DNA of 43,702 nt from Methylobacter sp. (GCA_030679035.1 JAUXTH010000180.1:1-43702); one strand, 5' to 3'; positions 1 to 9,121 are shown, numbered from the stretch's first letter. Numbers and translations: made by a program. The notes: generated by a model from the sequence alone, not told the origin.

Positions 1-161
1 AGATGAAAACACGCGGAAATCCATCAGGGCCAGAGGTAGTAAAGACCTCATTAACAGGCCGGATATATGGCAGCAACTGCGTTGACTGACCGTAGCGATC
101 AAAGAGAAAAAGCTTGCAAAACGGAGGAGTCCATATATGTGGTGAACCCAGTGAATCGCAT

Positions 162-202
162 CAATCGAGGAATGCGAACGGTGCGGTTCATTCCTCGGCA
201 AT
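162..202. repeat. Strong imperfect hairpin
   Basis: The core is GAGGAAT (167-173) and GAAC (176-179) pairing with GTTC (186-189) and ATTCCTC (190-196), with a two-base bulge and a six-base loop. Pairing can extend outward through CAAT/ATTG with a small bulge. No U-tract follows, so it is not an obvious intrinsic terminator. Role unknown. Confidence 0.5.
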
Positions 203-304
203 TGCTCTCGGCATTGCTGCTCTACCTCCAGCATCCATGCAGTCGTTACCGCACGCTACTGCACTGGATGGGGCATGTTGGCATTTTCAAAATACAACAT
301 GTGG

Positions 305-342
305 TGCAATACGGCTAAAGCCTATTGCAATCTACGGATTGC
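305..342. repeat. REP-like double hairpin
   Basis: TGCAATA (305-311) and GGC (313-315) pair with GCC (320-322) and TATTGCA (323-329) around a TAAA loop. An overlapping alternative, GCAATC (327-332) with GATTGC (337-342), forms a second hairpin. The TAAA loop matches the loops of the hairpin cluster at 43573-43636. This looks like a dispersed palindromic repeat. Confidence 0.45.
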
Positions 343-650
343 GCCTTACCGCGATCATCTAATTAGGAGCGGGCAGAAAATAGCTTTACTAATAGACATC
401 TTGTAAAGAACCATAAAACATTGCTGTTGCCTGCTCAAAATCCTTACCATTCATCACTGCGACTGCATCCGTTAACAGGCAAGTTGGCTGCTTTGCGTTC
501 GGCATTGATCTATATTAGTTATCGTATAACCCTGGAAATGATCATCACCGAACAGGAAATTATTGCGGTCAATGTGGGGGGAATCATGATGATTTGTATC
601 AAACATGAACTGTCATTTGGTAATGCGAAACATGGAGATCGAAACATGCC

Positions 651-1085
651 CTACTTTTCGTCTTTAAGCTCATTGTCTTCCGGGCAACCGTAATGTTTGG
701 CCGTGTAAGATAATATCAATATAGAACCGCTGAGTATGGCAATTGCGACTGTGATGCTAAGCAATAAATAAAGATGGAAGCTATCCGCTACTTTCTGTAC
801 ATCAATGACTAAATGGCGTGATAACGCAGTGATCGCGATATAAATCAGAAACTGTACAGGCAGTCGACGCGTTTTAAAATAAGTACCGACCATGGCGCCT
901 AATTCAAGATAAATAAACAGCAAAAGTATCTCTTCCAAACGGGCATGTCCTGATTTCATCATCTCGATATAATCATGAACAGCAGACCAGACTATCGTGG
1001 CGCCAATAACAAATAATGCAAGATAGTGAAAGGTATCGACCAGGATGTCGCCGATTTTATGAATTAGAACGGTTTTACTGTGCAT
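651..1085 (-). CDS. psiE: PsiE-family membrane protein
   Basis: A 144-residue protein with four predicted hydrophobic segments and the conserved central stretch with a membrane-embedded acidic residue (LEEILLLFIYLELGAM region). This matches the PsiE (phosphate-starvation-inducible) family, whose function is unknown. I chose the ATG at 1085 because GGAAAG lies seven bases upstream; a TTG at 1100 is an alternative that would add five residues and overlap that binding site. The protein ends in a charged cytoplasmic-type tail. It follows the cyd operon on the same strand, separated by a hairpin at 1119-1142, so it is probably a separate transcription unit or read-through gene. Family assignment is by pattern; no phosphate-box was identified. 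Confidence 0.75.
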   Translation of the reverse strand: MHSKTVLIHKIGDILVDTFHYLALFVIGATIVWSAVHDYIEMMKSGHARLEEILLLFIYLELGAMVGTYFKTRRLPVQFLIYIAITALSRHLVIDVQKVADSFHLYLLLSITVAIAILSGSILILSYTAKHYGCPEDNELKDEK

Positions 1086-1118
1086 GGATAATCTTTCCAA
1101 TGAGTTAACCTTAAATTG

Positions 1119-1142
1119 GGACGGGTTCTTATAAACCCGTCC
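1119..1142 (-). terminator. Hairpin between cyd operon and psiE
   Basis: A perfect nine-base stem, GGACGGGTT (1119-1127) with AACCCGTCC (1134-1142), encloses a six-base loop. In the minus-strand direction it lies 40 bases after the end of the CydX-GGDEF gene. The following tract is only weakly T-rich (CAATTTAA), so termination efficiency is uncertain. Confidence 0.5.
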
Positions 1143-1181
1143 GTGATGTTTGCTCCTACAGTCACATCGTTAGTCTGGGAT

Positions 1182-1751
1182 TTATAAGCCGCTCTTTGCC
1201 GTTGCAACTCTGATCAATTCATCCACTTCACTCGTCGTAGCAGAAAATTCTTCAGGGCGCGCGGAGTACTCGGCAACCCCAACAGCGGCCTCAACAACCA
1301 AGCCGGGCGCTTTAACGCGTTCTGAAATCTCGTTTTTAATCTGCGCCGCGATTTGCTCGGCTTTTTTCAATGGAGAACCCGGCATCGCAATAAGAAAATC
1401 CTGGTCATCCATTCTTGCCGCAATATCGACGCCCGCCCTGATGTCTTCTTTAACGCAATCGGCCACGCCACGTAATATGGCGTCCATTTCATGTTCAGGT
1501 AAATTATTATTCCTGGTTTTAAAACCCTTTAAGCTGATAAAAAGAATGGAAAAAGGAAAGCCGTTGCGTTTGGAGTTCTCGACTTTCTCCGTTAACCGGC
1601 CCAGCATCGTGTCTTTGGTCATTAACTGGGTTAGCGGGTCTAGGGGGATATGTTCTCTATCCCATGTTTCCTGCGCCTCCAGCCGCAGTACGTTGATAAT
1701 GCCTAACGAACAGGCCAACAATAATCCAAGTATCCAGGTGAAATACCACAT
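1182..1751 (-). CDS. cydX: CydX (bd-oxidase small subunit) fused to degenerate GGDEF domain
   Basis: Residues 1-25 (MWYFTWILGLLLACSLGIIN...) reproduce the hallmark of CydX/YbgT, the single-helix accessory subunit that stabilises cytochrome bd. CydX proteins normally end at 30-45 residues; this one continues to 189. Residues 38-189 form a GGDEF fold: a DPLTQL entry motif at 38-43, the usual beta/alpha pattern, and a C-terminal segment starting VEAAVGVAEY. The signature GGDEF is replaced by DDQDF (115-119), and the metal-binding aspartate region reads SLKGFK, so diguanylate cyclase activity is unlikely. The gene follows cydB by nine bases; its ribosome site (TTAGGAG) overlaps the cydB stop codon, implying translational coupling. 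I infer a regulatory or scaffolding domain tethered to the oxidase. A nucleotide-binding role remains possible. Confidence 0.85.
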   Translation of the reverse strand: MWYFTWILGLLLACSLGIINVLRLEAQETWDREHIPLDPLTQLMTKDTMLGRLTEKVENSKRNGFPFSILFISLKGFKTRNNNLPEHEMDAILRGVADCVKEDIRAGVDIAARMDDQDFLIAMPGSPLKKAEQIAAQIKNEISERVKAPGLVVEAAVGVAEYSARPEEFSATTSEVDELIRVATAKSGL

Positions 1752-1760
1752 AGCAATCTC

Positions 1761-2900
1761 CTAATAAGCCGTATGATCGTTGTGTTGAATATGTTCCAGC
1801 GTGATTTTGCCGCGTAACACACGGAACACCCAAGTAGTGTAAGCAACAACGATGGGTAAAAAAATCACCGTCACTACGAACATGATTTTTAAGGTGGTTA
1901 GGCTGGAGCTGGCGTCCCATACCGTCAATGAGCTGTTCAAAGCCGAACTTGACGGGATCAGGAACGGAAACATCGACACGCCCGCGGTTAAAATAACCGA
2001 AGCCAATACCAATGAGCTGGTTATAAATGCCAGACCTGTGCGGTCGATTTTTGACAGCACGATGGTCGCCGCTCCGGCAATAAAAGCCAGCGCCGGAATG
2101 ATCCACAACACCGGACAATGCGCATAGTTATCCAGCCATAATCCCGGTTCTTTGGACACTATTTTGGCTAACGGGTTGGATGGTGCGTTAGGGAGAATTT
2201 CACTGGTGATATGGTAACCGTCGATATTGGCGACCCAGATGCCGGCCAAGGCAAAAATAGCCAGCGTTATGATTGCAGAAACAGTGACCACTGTTTTACA
2301 GCGCCGGTTAATGTCGCCCTCAGTCTTGAGCTGTAAATAGACCGCACCATGCATAACCAGCATCGATAAGCTGAGCAGTCCTGCCGCCAATGCAAATGGG
2401 TTTAATAATGCCCAGAACGAGCCGGTATAAAAAATACGCATATCGTTATCGAAGTGGAACGGTACGCCTTGCAATAAGTTGCCGAATGCGACGCCGAAAA
2501 TCAACGCCGGTACGAATCCGCCGACAAACAACGCAATATCCCAGTTGCTGCGCCATGTTTGGCTGGGCAGTTTGCTGCGGTAATCAAAGCCTATCGGTCT
2601 TAAGAATAACGCAAACAAGGTCAGCAATAAGGCAAAATAAAATCCCGAAAATGCGACGGAATAGGCGATAGGCCAGGCAGCAAACAGCGCGCCGCCTGCG
2701 GTTACGAACCAAACCTGATTGCCTTCCCAGGTTGCGCCTATGGAATTGATAATCACGCGGCGTTCGCTATCGTTTTTGCCTAAAAAGGGTAATAAAACTG
2801 CCACGCCCAGGTCAAAGCCGTCGGTAATGGCAAAGCCGATCAATAAAGCGCCTAATAAAGCCCACCAGATCAGGCGCAGGGTTTCATAATCGAAAATCAT
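1761..2900 (-). CDS. cydB: Cytochrome bd ubiquinol oxidase subunit II
   Basis: A 379-residue, multi-spanning CydB. The N-terminus ([25 protein letters not shown]) and the block containing [26 protein letters not shown] are family signatures; the length equals that of E. coli CydB (379). CydB pairs with CydA in the inner membrane and supports the haem-bearing subunit in quinol oxidation and oxygen reduction. The start codon overlaps the end of cydA by four bases (ATGA), and the stop codon is shared with the ribosome site of the downstream CydX-GGDEF gene, so cydA-cydB-cydX is one operon. Confidence 0.95.
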   Translation of the reverse strand: MIFDYETLRLIWWALLGALLIGFAITDGFDLGVAVLLPFLGKNDSERRVIINSIGATWEGNQVWFVTAGGALFAAWPIAYSVAFSGFYFALLLTLFALFLRPIGFDYRSKLPSQTWRSNWDIALFVGGFVPALIFGVAFGNLLQGVPFHFDNDMRIFYTGSFWALLNPFALAAGLLSLSMLVMHGAVYLQLKTEGDINRRCKTVVTVSAIITLAIFALAGIWVANIDGYHITSEILPNAPSNPLAKIVSKEPGLWLDNYAHCPVLWIIPALAFIAGAATIVLSKIDRTGLAFITSSLVLASVILTAGVSMFPFLIPSSSALNSSLTVWDASSSLTTLKIMFVVTVIFLPIVVAYTTWVFRVLRGKITLEHIQHNDHTAY

Positions 2901-4459
2901 AGTGATGCTCCTGTGGCGATTTCAAAATGGTAGCGGCCTTTGTGCAGGCTGCTGGGACCTAACTTGATGAATTTAAGCATCAAGAACATTTCGATGATCA
3001 AAAATACCGTATATAAGCCGATGTAGCCAGCCAAGCTCAGGTATATATCGAGTTCGGTCAGGGATGATGTGCTCAAGAAGGTCGGTAAAATTTCCGCAAT
3101 AGTCCACGGTTGACGACCGAACTCGGCCACAAACCAACCCAATTCAGAGGCAATCCAGGGCAACGGCATCATATAAAGGCTTGCACGTAACAGCCAGTCC
3201 TGTCTGCATTTACGAATTGAGCTGGCTATCACAGCAAAAATAAATATTCCCAGCATGATAAAGCCGCAAGCTACCATGATCCGGAAGGTCCAGAATAAAG
3301 GCACGACTCTGGGGATTGAGTATTGAGTTGCCAGTTCTATTTGTTGATCGGTCGCATCGACTACGTTTTCGGTATAGCGTTTAAGCAATAGACCATAGCC
3401 CAGATCCTGTTTGTAACGGTCAAACTCGGCACGGACATTGGCATCCTTGTTACCCGATCTTAAGGTTTGCAATAGTGCGTAAGCTTTCATGCCGCTACGA
3501 ATACGCAAGCGATTTTTTTCCAGAATCTCCGATAAACCGGTAATCGGCTCATCGATGGATCGCGTCCCTATCAAGCCCAATACCCAGGGGATTTTGATTG
3601 CGTAATGCGTTTCCATGGTTTCCTGGTTCGGTATGCCGATGGCGGTAAACGCTGCCGGTGCCGGTTCGGTGTGCCATTCGGCTTCAATAGCGGCCAGTTT
3701 GGTTTTTTGTACTTCGCCGGCGGTATAGCCGCTTTCATCACCCAACACAATGACCGACAGTATGGCTGCCAGTCCAAACCCTGCGGCGATGGTATAAGAG
3801 CGTTGCGCAAAGGCCGCATCACGGCCTTTCAGCATGTAATAAGCGCTGATGCCTAACACGAAAACAGACGCGGTGGTGTAACCGGCGGCGACGGTATGGA
3901 CAAATTTAACCTGAGCGGCCGGATTAAATAACAGATCGCCAAAGCTGGTGATCTCCATGCGCATGGTTTCATAATTAAACTCGGCTCCGGCAGGAAATTG
4001 CATCCAACCGTTGGCGACCAGAATCCACAACGCGGATAAGTTGGTGCCCAATGCAACCAGCCAGGTCACTAACAAATGTTGTCCCTTGCCTAGCTTGTCC
4101 CAGCCGAAGAAAAACAGGCCGACGAAGGTGGATTCCAGGAAAAACGCCATCAAGCCCTCAATGGCAAGCGGCGCACCGAAAATATCGCCGACATAATGCG
4201 AGAAATATGACCAGTTCATGCCGAATTGAAATTCCATGGTCAAGCCGGTGGTGACGCCCAGCGCGAAATTGATACCGAATAATTTCCCCCAGAACTGGGT
4301 CATATCCTTGTAAATTTCCTTGCCGGTCATGACATAAGTCGATTCCATAATTGCCAGTAAAAACGACAATCCCAATGTCAACGGAACAAACAAAAAATGG
4401 TATAGAGAGGTTGCCGCAAACTGCCAGCGCGATAAATCAACCACGGCCTCTGAAATCAT
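2897..4459 (-). CDS. cydA: Cytochrome bd ubiquinol oxidase subunit I
   Basis: A 520-residue CydA, close to E. coli CydA (522). His21 in the [15 protein letters not shown] block corresponds to the haem b595 ligand His19 of E. coli. The [12 protein letters not shown] signature ends at about residue 452. The insert between residues roughly 220 and 390, including [15 protein letters not shown] and [13 protein letters not shown], shows the long Q-loop (L) subfamily. The enzyme oxidises quinol and reduces oxygen with high affinity without pumping protons, and in E. coli is resistant to sulfide, which fits the divergent sqr gene. The ribosome site AGGAG lies seven bases before the ATG at 4459. No FNR-type TTGAT-N4-ATCAA site was found upstream. 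Confidence 0.96.
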   Translation of the reverse strand: MISEAVVDLSRWQFAATSLYHFLFVPLTLGLSFLLAIMESTYVMTGKEIYKDMTQFWGKLFGINFALGVTTGLTMEFQFGMNWSYFSHYVGDIFGAPLAIEGLMAFFLESTFVGLFFFGWDKLGKGQHLLVTWLVALGTNLSALWILVANGWMQFPAGAEFNYETMRMEITSFGDLLFNPAAQVKFVHTVAAGYTTASVFVLGISAYYMLKGRDAAFAQRSYTIAAGFGLAAILSVIVLGDESGYTAGEVQKTKLAAIEAEWHTEPAPAAFTAIGIPNQETMETHYAIKIPWVLGLIGTRSIDEPITGLSEILEKNRLRIRSGMKAYALLQTLRSGNKDANVRAEFDRYKQDLGYGLLLKRYTENVVDATDQQIELATQYSIPRVVPLFWTFRIMVACGFIMLGIFIFAVIASSIRKCRQDWLLRASLYMMPLPWIASELGWFVAEFGRQPWTIAEILPTFLSTSSLTELDIYLSLAGYIGLYTVFLIIEMFLMLKFIKLGPSSLHKGRYHFEIATGASL

Positions 4460-4824
4460 AAATTTCTCCTATGGGTTGCAGTCCTGTAGACAGGACATTG
4501 AGATAAATGGGAATGGATAGCAAGATATACCAATACCCTTTGCGTTTAAACCAACTTACATTCAAAAGAAACTCTCGTCTGAGTTTTATTTTACTCTAAC
4601 AATTAGACTTGGATGCTAAGATAGAATCGTGTTACTGTCTATCTATATTCATGAATAGACTAATTTTTTTTTCGGTACTTTAATCTAAGTTGGTTACGGT
4701 TTAATGACTTTTCTTTTTCTCGGGGTCAGTATATCTACCAATTCACTTTAATGAGTTTTCCAATTAACCTTGGAGCAATTAAAAAAAACGGCACGTAATA
4801 ATAATTATTAATGAGGAGAATATC
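4460..4824. promoter_or_regulatory. Divergent cydA/sqr intergenic region
   Basis: This AT-rich stretch of 365 bases separates two divergent operons and must hold promoters for both. At 4637-4660, GTCTAT and ATAGAC form an inverted repeat containing the perfect 12-base palindrome TATTCATGAATA (4646-4657), followed by a run of nine T. It could be an operator or a weak terminator-like hairpin. I did not find a canonical FNR box, and no -35/-10 pair stands out enough to call. Confidence 0.45.
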
Positions 4825-6105
4825 ATGGCTCGAATTGTAATTTTAGGTGCAGGCATTGGCGGCGTGCCAATGGCTTACGAAATGAAGGAAACGGTAGGAA
4901 AAAATCATGATGTTATCGTGATTTCCGATAGCCCTACTTTTCATTTTGTTCCGTCAAATCCCTGGGTTCCACCCAAATGGCGAACACCTGAAGAGTTGAA
5001 GATTGAATTAGCCCCAATTTTTAAAAAAAAGGGCATAGAATTTATTCAAAAAGCCGCAGCAAAAGTTGACCCGGTTAATAATCAGGTGCTGCTGGACGAT
5101 GGTTCCGCCGTTGCGTACGACTTCCTGGTTATCGCCACAGGGCCGCGCCTGGCTTTCGATGAAGTTCCCGGTCTAGGGCCGGATGGTTATACCTCCTCGG
5201 TTTGTCATATTGATCATGCCGAAGTTGCTGTAAAAGATTGGGATAAGTTTATGGAAAATCCCGGTCCGATTGTTATCGGCGCGGTTCAGGGAGCCTCCTG
5301 CTACGGACCTGCTTATGAATATTTAATGATTCTTGAAGCGGAATTACGCAAAAAGAAAATTCGCGACAAAGTACCGATGACTTTTGTGACCGCAGAACCG
5401 TATATCGGGCATTTGGGGCTAGGCGGTGTCGGCGATACCAAAGGCCTGCTGGAAAGCGCCTTGCGTGACAAGACCATCAAATGGATAACTAACGCCAAAG
5501 TCGACAAAATCGAACCCGGCATGATGTATGTCACGGAAGTCGATGATGAGGGCAAGGACAAGAAAAAACATGAACTACCCTTTAAACACTCAATGATGTT
5601 ACCTGCCTTTACCGGCGTTGACGCCGTGCGCAATGTCGGCGTTGAAGGCTTGGTTAACCCGCGCGGCTTTGTTTTGGTGGATGAGCATCAGCGTAATCCT
5701 ACCTTTAAAAATATCTATTCCGTCGGCGTCTGCATTGCCATTCCGCCTGTTGAAAAGACACCGTTGCCGGTTGGCGCGCCGAAAACCGGCTATATGATCG
5801 AGTCGATGGTCACCGCCACCGCGCACAATATTGCCGATGAATTGGCCGGCAAAGAGCCGACACACAGAGCGACGTTGAATGCGTTATGTCTGGCCGATTT
5901 TGGCGATTTCGGGGTGGCATTTCTGGCCAAACCGCAAATTCCGCCGCGTAACGTGACCTGGTCGGCCGAAGGCAAATGGGTGCATTGGGCTAAAATCGGT
6001 TTCGAGAAATATTTCATGCGTAAAATCAGAAGAGGCATCAGCGAACCTTTTTATGAAAGGATGATGCTCAAATTAATAGGCGTAGTCCGGTTAAAAGGAA
6101 AGTAA
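4825..6105 (+). CDS. sqr: Sulfide:quinone oxidoreductase, type I
   Basis: This 426-residue flavoprotein oxidises sulfide to polysulfide or sulfane sulfur and passes electrons to quinone at the membrane. The FAD-binding GAGIGG motif is at 8-13. Cys127, Cys159 and Cys355 sit almost exactly where Rhodobacter capsulatus SQR (427 residues) has its three catalytic cysteines (127, 159, 353). KTGYMIES and the C-terminal block with LADFGD and PQIPPRN are type I features, and the basic, amphipathic tail (KYFMRKIRR) is the membrane anchor. The start is set by GAGGAG eight bases before the ATG. It is divergent from cydA and one base upstream of the DUF2892 gene. The family assignment is firm; the physiological role (detoxification rather than lithotrophy) is inferred. 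Confidence 0.93.
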   Translation: MARIVILGAGIGGVPMAYEMKETVGKNHDVIVISDSPTFHFVPSNPWVPPKWRTPEELKIELAPIFKKKGIEFIQKAAAKVDPVNNQVLLDDGSAVAYDFLVIATGPRLAFDEVPGLGPDGYTSSVCHIDHAEVAVKDWDKFMENPGPIVIGAVQGASCYGPAYEYLMILEAELRKKKIRDKVPMTFVTAEPYIGHLGLGGVGDTKGLLESALRDKTIKWITNAKVDKIEPGMMYVTEVDDEGKDKKKHELPFKHSMMLPAFTGVDAVRNVGVEGLVNPRGFVLVDEHQRNPTFKNIYSVGVCIAIPPVEKTPLPVGAPKTGYMIESMVTATAHNIADELAGKEPTHRATLNALCLADFGDFGVAFLAKPQIPPRNVTWSAEGKWVHWAKIGFEKYFMRKIRRGISEPFYERMMLKLIGVVRLKGK

Positions 6106-6106
6106 A

Positions 6107-6307
6107 ATGACTATTGATCGCTTAGTTTTAGCCGTTGCAGGCAGTTTTATTTTGATTAGCTTATTATTGGCGCATTATCATTCTGAATTGTGGCTATGGT
6201 TCACCGCTTTTGTCGGCGCTAATTTGCTGCAATCGGCATTTACAGGGTTTTGCCCGATGGCAATCATACTTAAAAAATTGGGTGTTAAGCCGGGTAGTGC
6301 ATTCTGA
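6107..6307 (+). CDS. DUF2892 / YgaP-type inner-membrane protein
   Basis: A 66-residue protein with two hydrophobic helices and the central [14 protein letters not shown] segment followed by KKLGVKPG. This is the DUF2892 domain that, in YgaP, is joined to a rhodanese domain; here it stands alone. Its conserved cysteine (FCP) suggests a link to sulfane-sulfur chemistry. The ATG lies one base after the sqr stop codon, and AAAGGAAAG at the sqr 3' end serves as ribosome site, so the two genes are cotranscribed. Function beyond membrane association is not known. Confidence 0.85.
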   Translation: MTIDRLVLAVAGSFILISLLLAHYHSELWLWFTAFVGANLLQSAFTGFCPMAIILKKLGVKPGSAF

Positions 6308-6320
6308 TTAATTCATTCAG

Positions 6321-6419
6321 ATAGAACACGGATGACACAGATTAGACGGATTTAAGCGGATTTTTTTTATACATTTTTATCAGTGATTATCAGTCAAATC
6401 CGTGTCATCTGTGTTCTAT
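6321..6419. repeat. Long imperfect inverted repeat after the sqr operon
   Basis: ATAGAACACGGATGACACAGAT (6321-6342) is complementary, with two mismatches, to the segment at 6398-6419. A further GACGGATTTAAGCGGATTT stretch follows the left arm. Similar ACACGGATGACACAG sequences are common dispersed intergenic repeats in proteobacterial genomes (from memory). It may end the sqr transcript and could be a small non-autonomous element. Confidence 0.6.
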
Positions 6420-6422
6420 TGC

Positions 6423-6452
6423 CGCTCGTTCCCAAGCTCCAGCGAACGAGCG
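6423..6452. repeat. REP-like hairpin upstream of tolC-like gene
   Basis: CGCTCGTT (6423-6430) pairs perfectly with AACGAGCG (6445-6452) around a 14-base spacer. It resembles the palindromes at 7885-7981. Confidence 0.5.
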
Positions 6453-6489
6453 TAATGGGTATTGTTAAACCTGACACAGGTACGTGAAG

Positions 6490-7866
6490 ATGATGCTTAA
6501 AACAATAAAAAACAAACTGGCATTAAGTCTATTATCGTTACTCATGTTATCGAACTGGTTGGCAGTAGCTGATCAAGCCGCGCCGGAAAAAGCAACCGCC
6601 CAATCCTTTTCACTGGATCAGGCCATTGATTACGCATTATCCAATAACCCTGATCTGCAAATCGCCGCAGAACGCATCGGTCAGGCTGAAGCTCAGCTAG
6701 GTGTGGCGCTGTCTGCGTTTTATCCGCAAGTAACCGCAAAAGTTGGCTATGACCATTCCAACAATCCGGCGCAGGTCTTTTCGATGATCGTGGCGCAACG
6801 GGATTTCAATTCCAACTCTATCAATAACATTAACAATCCCGGTTACCGGCAAAACTTCCGTCCCGAAATCATAGGTAAGCTGTCCCTGTTCCGTGGCGGC
6901 CAGGATTATCACAACAGTAAAGCGGCGGAGCTGGGCATAGACGCGGCTGAATTTGAACGCTCAACCGTGCGCAATGCCTTGATTGAAGCTGTCACCGCTT
7001 CATATTATGCCTATTTGGCCGCTCACGAGGCGCATAAAGTCGCCCAGGATTCCATTGCCGCAATTTCCAGCGAGCTAAAGCAATCGAAACTGCGGTACGA
7101 AGCCGGAACCGTACTCAAATCCGATGTTTTATCGCTGGAAGTGAAACTGGCTGAGGCGCAGGAAGCCGAAATCAGGGCCGCCAACGGCATCGAACTATCC
7201 AAAACGAGTATCGCCACCTTGCTCGGTCTGGCAACGGATCATGCGTTTACGGTTTCGTCAGCATCTTCGAAGTTACCCGAACCCAAGATGACGGTATCGT
7301 TTAACGATTTACTCGAACTGGCGATGACGCAACGCCCGGAGGTTAAAGCGGCCGCCACCAAGGTAGAAATAGCGCAAGCCAAGTTAAAAAGCGAGCAGGG
7401 CGCTTATTTGCCAAAAGCCGATGCTTATGTGAGTTACGGTCAAAACAGCCAATCTCCCGGATTTTCCAGCAGCAAAGACAATGTCACCGCCGGAGTCAGC
7501 GTCGAAATGGATTTGTTTTCCGGTTTGGAGACCAAAAACCGCGTCAGCGCGGCGGAACGAAAAGCCGCCGAAGCTCGCGAAACGGAACGGAAAGCCAAGC
7601 TGGCTATCGAACAGGAAGTCAAAATTGCTTCCCTGAAGTTGGAGGAAGCTCTGGCTCGTATGCGCGTCACCGAAGCATCGGTGGCTGCCGCCGACGAAGC
7701 GTTAAGGCTGGTTAATGAACAACGGCGCGCGGAAACAGTGACGGTTACCCGTTATATCGAGGCTGAAGTAGCCAGAAATAAAGCCCATTCCAACACGATT
7801 GCAGCGCATTACGATGCCCTGAGTGCCGAAGCCGCATTGAAAAAAGCGGTCGGCGACTGGAAGTAG
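6490..7866 (+). CDS. TolC-family outer-membrane efflux protein
   Basis: About 458 residues. A signal peptide (hydrophobic LALSLLSLLMLSNWLAVADQA) is followed by two outer-membrane-efflux repeats. Each begins with the typical helix pattern: ALSNNPDLQIAAERIGQAEAQLG early on, and LAMTQRPEVKAAATKVEIAQAKL in the second half. Long alanine/glutamate-rich helices form the periplasmic tunnel. The start is uncertain: GTG at 6484, ATG at 6490 and ATG at 6493 are in frame; ACAGG at 6476-6480 is best spaced for 6490. It is the outer-membrane channel for the adaptor and RND pump that follow, separated from them by a REP-like cluster. Confidence 0.88.
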   Translation: MMLKTIKNKLALSLLSLLMLSNWLAVADQAAPEKATAQSFSLDQAIDYALSNNPDLQIAAERIGQAEAQLGVALSAFYPQVTAKVGYDHSNNPAQVFSMIVAQRDFNSNSINNINNPGYRQNFRPEIIGKLSLFRGGQDYHNSKAAELGIDAAEFERSTVRNALIEAVTASYYAYLAAHEAHKVAQDSIAAISSELKQSKLRYEAGTVLKSDVLSLEVKLAEAQEAEIRAANGIELSKTSIATLLGLATDHAFTVSSASSKLPEPKMTVSFNDLLELAMTQRPEVKAAATKVEIAQAKLKSEQGAYLPKADAYVSYGQNSQSPGFSSSKDNVTAGVSVEMDLFSGLETKNRVSAAERKAAEARETERKAKLAIEQEVKIASLKLEEALARMRVTEASVAAADEALRLVNEQRRAETVTVTRYIEAEVARNKAHSNTIAAHYDALSAEAALKKAVGDWK

Positions 7867-7884
7867 ATAATAAATAACTAATAG

Positions 7885-7981
7885 TTCCCACGCTCAGGCG
7901 TGGGAATTCAGTCTGCAACGTTCCAGCGTTGCGGGACGCTGGAGCGTCTACCACTGCGTTCCCACGCCGGAGCGTGGGAAC
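7885..7981. repeat. Cluster of four REP-like hairpins
   Basis: TTCCCACGC/GCGTGGGAA (7885-7906), GCAACG/CGTTGC (7915-7932), GACGCT/AGCGTC (about 7935-7948) and GTTCCCACGC/GCGTGGGAAC (7958-7981) are consecutive stems; the first and last are near-identical. GATAATTTTT follows the last stem. It lies between tolC-like and adaptor genes and may stabilise or attenuate the transcript. Confidence 0.7.
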
Positions 7982-8035
7982 GATAATTTTTCGTGTCTTT
8001 CGTGGACAAATGTTTTTTAAGACAAAGGAAACCTT

Positions 8036-9121
8036 ATGTCTCAAATCGAACCCAAAAACGTCAACAAAATCGTCGCTATTTCCGTTGCCGTTTTAGCCTT
8101 GATTTTGTTGCTACTTTATATGCAAGGCAGTTTTGTCAGCAAAGTGTCGCCCGGATCAAGCCCATTGCCCGGCGATGCAAACGCGCAGCAAAGCAACACG
8201 GCTGTTGTCGAAAAAAAGCAGGTTGAGGACATTCTCAGCTGGCCCGGCACGGTAAAGTCGAGAACTGTAGCCAATATCGCTCCTAGAATGACGGCTAGGA
8301 TTATCGAGATTAAGGTCAATGCGGGCGACAAAGTCAAAAAGGGCGACGTTATCGCCCGCCTGGATGAGCGCGACATTAAGGCTCAAGAAAATGCAGCCTT
8401 GGCCGCGCTTGCCGGAGCCAATGCCCAAGCCAATCGCGCCCAAGCTGACGAACAGCGCACCCGTAGCTTGTACAGCAAGGAGGCGGCGACCCGCGAAAAT
8501 TTTGATGCCGTAGTTGCCAGCGCAAAAGAGGCAAAAGCGGGCGCAAATCAGGCCGCAAGCGCTGTAACGGAAGTCCGGTCCCATCTGGCCGATACGCTGC
8601 TGCTTGCTCCTTTTGACGGCGTTGTTGTCAAACGTCTTCAAGAACCCGGCGACATGGGGCTGCCCGGCGTTCCCGTGGCGACTTTGCAGACACCGCAAGG
8701 ATTAAGGCTAGAGGTCGATGTGCCGAGCACCTGCGCCGGGCGTTACAGCATCGGCATGGATGTTACGGTGCGCATCGATACCTTGGGTCTAACCACCCGC
8801 GCGCAAATTGACGAGATCAGTCCCGAAGTCGACCCGCAAACCCGCACCCAACTGATCAAAACCGCACTGCCTGCTATCGAAGGCCTGCAACCGGGATATT
8901 TCGGCTGGCTGGAACAAGCCTGCGGTCAGCATGAAGCCTTGTTAATCCCTGTCACCGCTGTGCAACATATCGGCCAGCTGGAAGTGGTCAAGGTCGTATC
9001 GGAAGGCCGGCAGCTGATGCGTCATATCAGGACCGGTAAAACCTTCGGCGAGCAAATTGAAGTCATTTCCGGCTTACATGCCGGTGAAACCGTCATAACC
9101 CATCCTCAGCAGGCGCAATAA
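8036..9121 (+). CDS. RND efflux periplasmic adaptor (membrane fusion protein)
   Basis: 361 residues. One N-terminal membrane helix (about 12-31) anchors a periplasmic body. The lipoyl half-motif IIEIKVNAGDKVKKGDVIARLDE, an alanine-rich coiled-coil hairpin (about 118-185) and the second lipoyl half with LLAPFDGVVVKRLQEPGDM follow in the order expected of HlyD/AcrA-type adaptors, then a beta-barrel and membrane-proximal domain with HIGQLEVVKV. It bridges the RND pump and TolC-like channel. AAGGAAAC precedes the ATG. The stop TAA is directly followed by the ATG of the pump gene, so the two are translationally coupled. Substrate cannot be told from the sequence. Confidence 0.9.
   Translation: MSQIEPKNVNKIVAISVAVLALILLLLYMQGSFVSKVSPGSSPLPGDANAQQSNTAVVEKKQVEDILSWPGTVKSRTVANIAPRMTARIIEIKVNAGDKVKKGDVIARLDERDIKAQENAALAALAGANAQANRAQADEQRTRSLYSKEAATRENFDAVVASAKEAKAGANQAASAVTEVRSHLADTLLLAPFDGVVVKRLQEPGDMGLPGVPVATLQTPQGLRLEVDVPSTCAGRYSIGMDVTVRIDTLGLTTRAQIDEISPEVDPQTRTQLIKTALPAIEGLQPGYFGWLEQACGQHEALLIPVTAVQHIGQLEVVKVVSEGRQLMRHIRTGKTFGEQIEVISGLHAGETVITHPQQAQ

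Larger units (their letters stand above)
1..650. other. Left-edge region without a supported gene
   Basis: I find no convincing gene here. Short open frames exist: one is open from the left edge to a stop at 83-85, another starts at 3 and ends at 89, and several of 60-90 codons lie further in. None has a good ribosome binding site together with a recognisable protein family. The stretch holds two hairpin-forming segments, listed separately. It may be the tail of a mobile element or decayed gene whose body lies left of the window. Confidence 0.5.

Noticed and set aside
1-200. Possible group II intron end or other self-splicing RNA
   Set aside because: The hairpin is strong, but I could not match a domain V sequence or boundary motifs.
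67-362. Two overlapping frames of about 80 codons at the left edge
   Set aside because: No recognisable domain, no persuasive ribosome site, and a strong hairpin runs through them; treated as non-coding.
421-693. A 90-codon frame ahead of psiE
   Set aside because: Overlaps the psiE 3' end on the other strand and has no family features.
4460-4824. FNR/ANR box controlling cydA
   Set aside because: No TTGAT-N4-ATCAA or close variant was seen.
7885-7981. CRISPR-like array
   Set aside because: The palindromic units differ in length and spacing and there are no regular spacers; they are REP-like hairpins.
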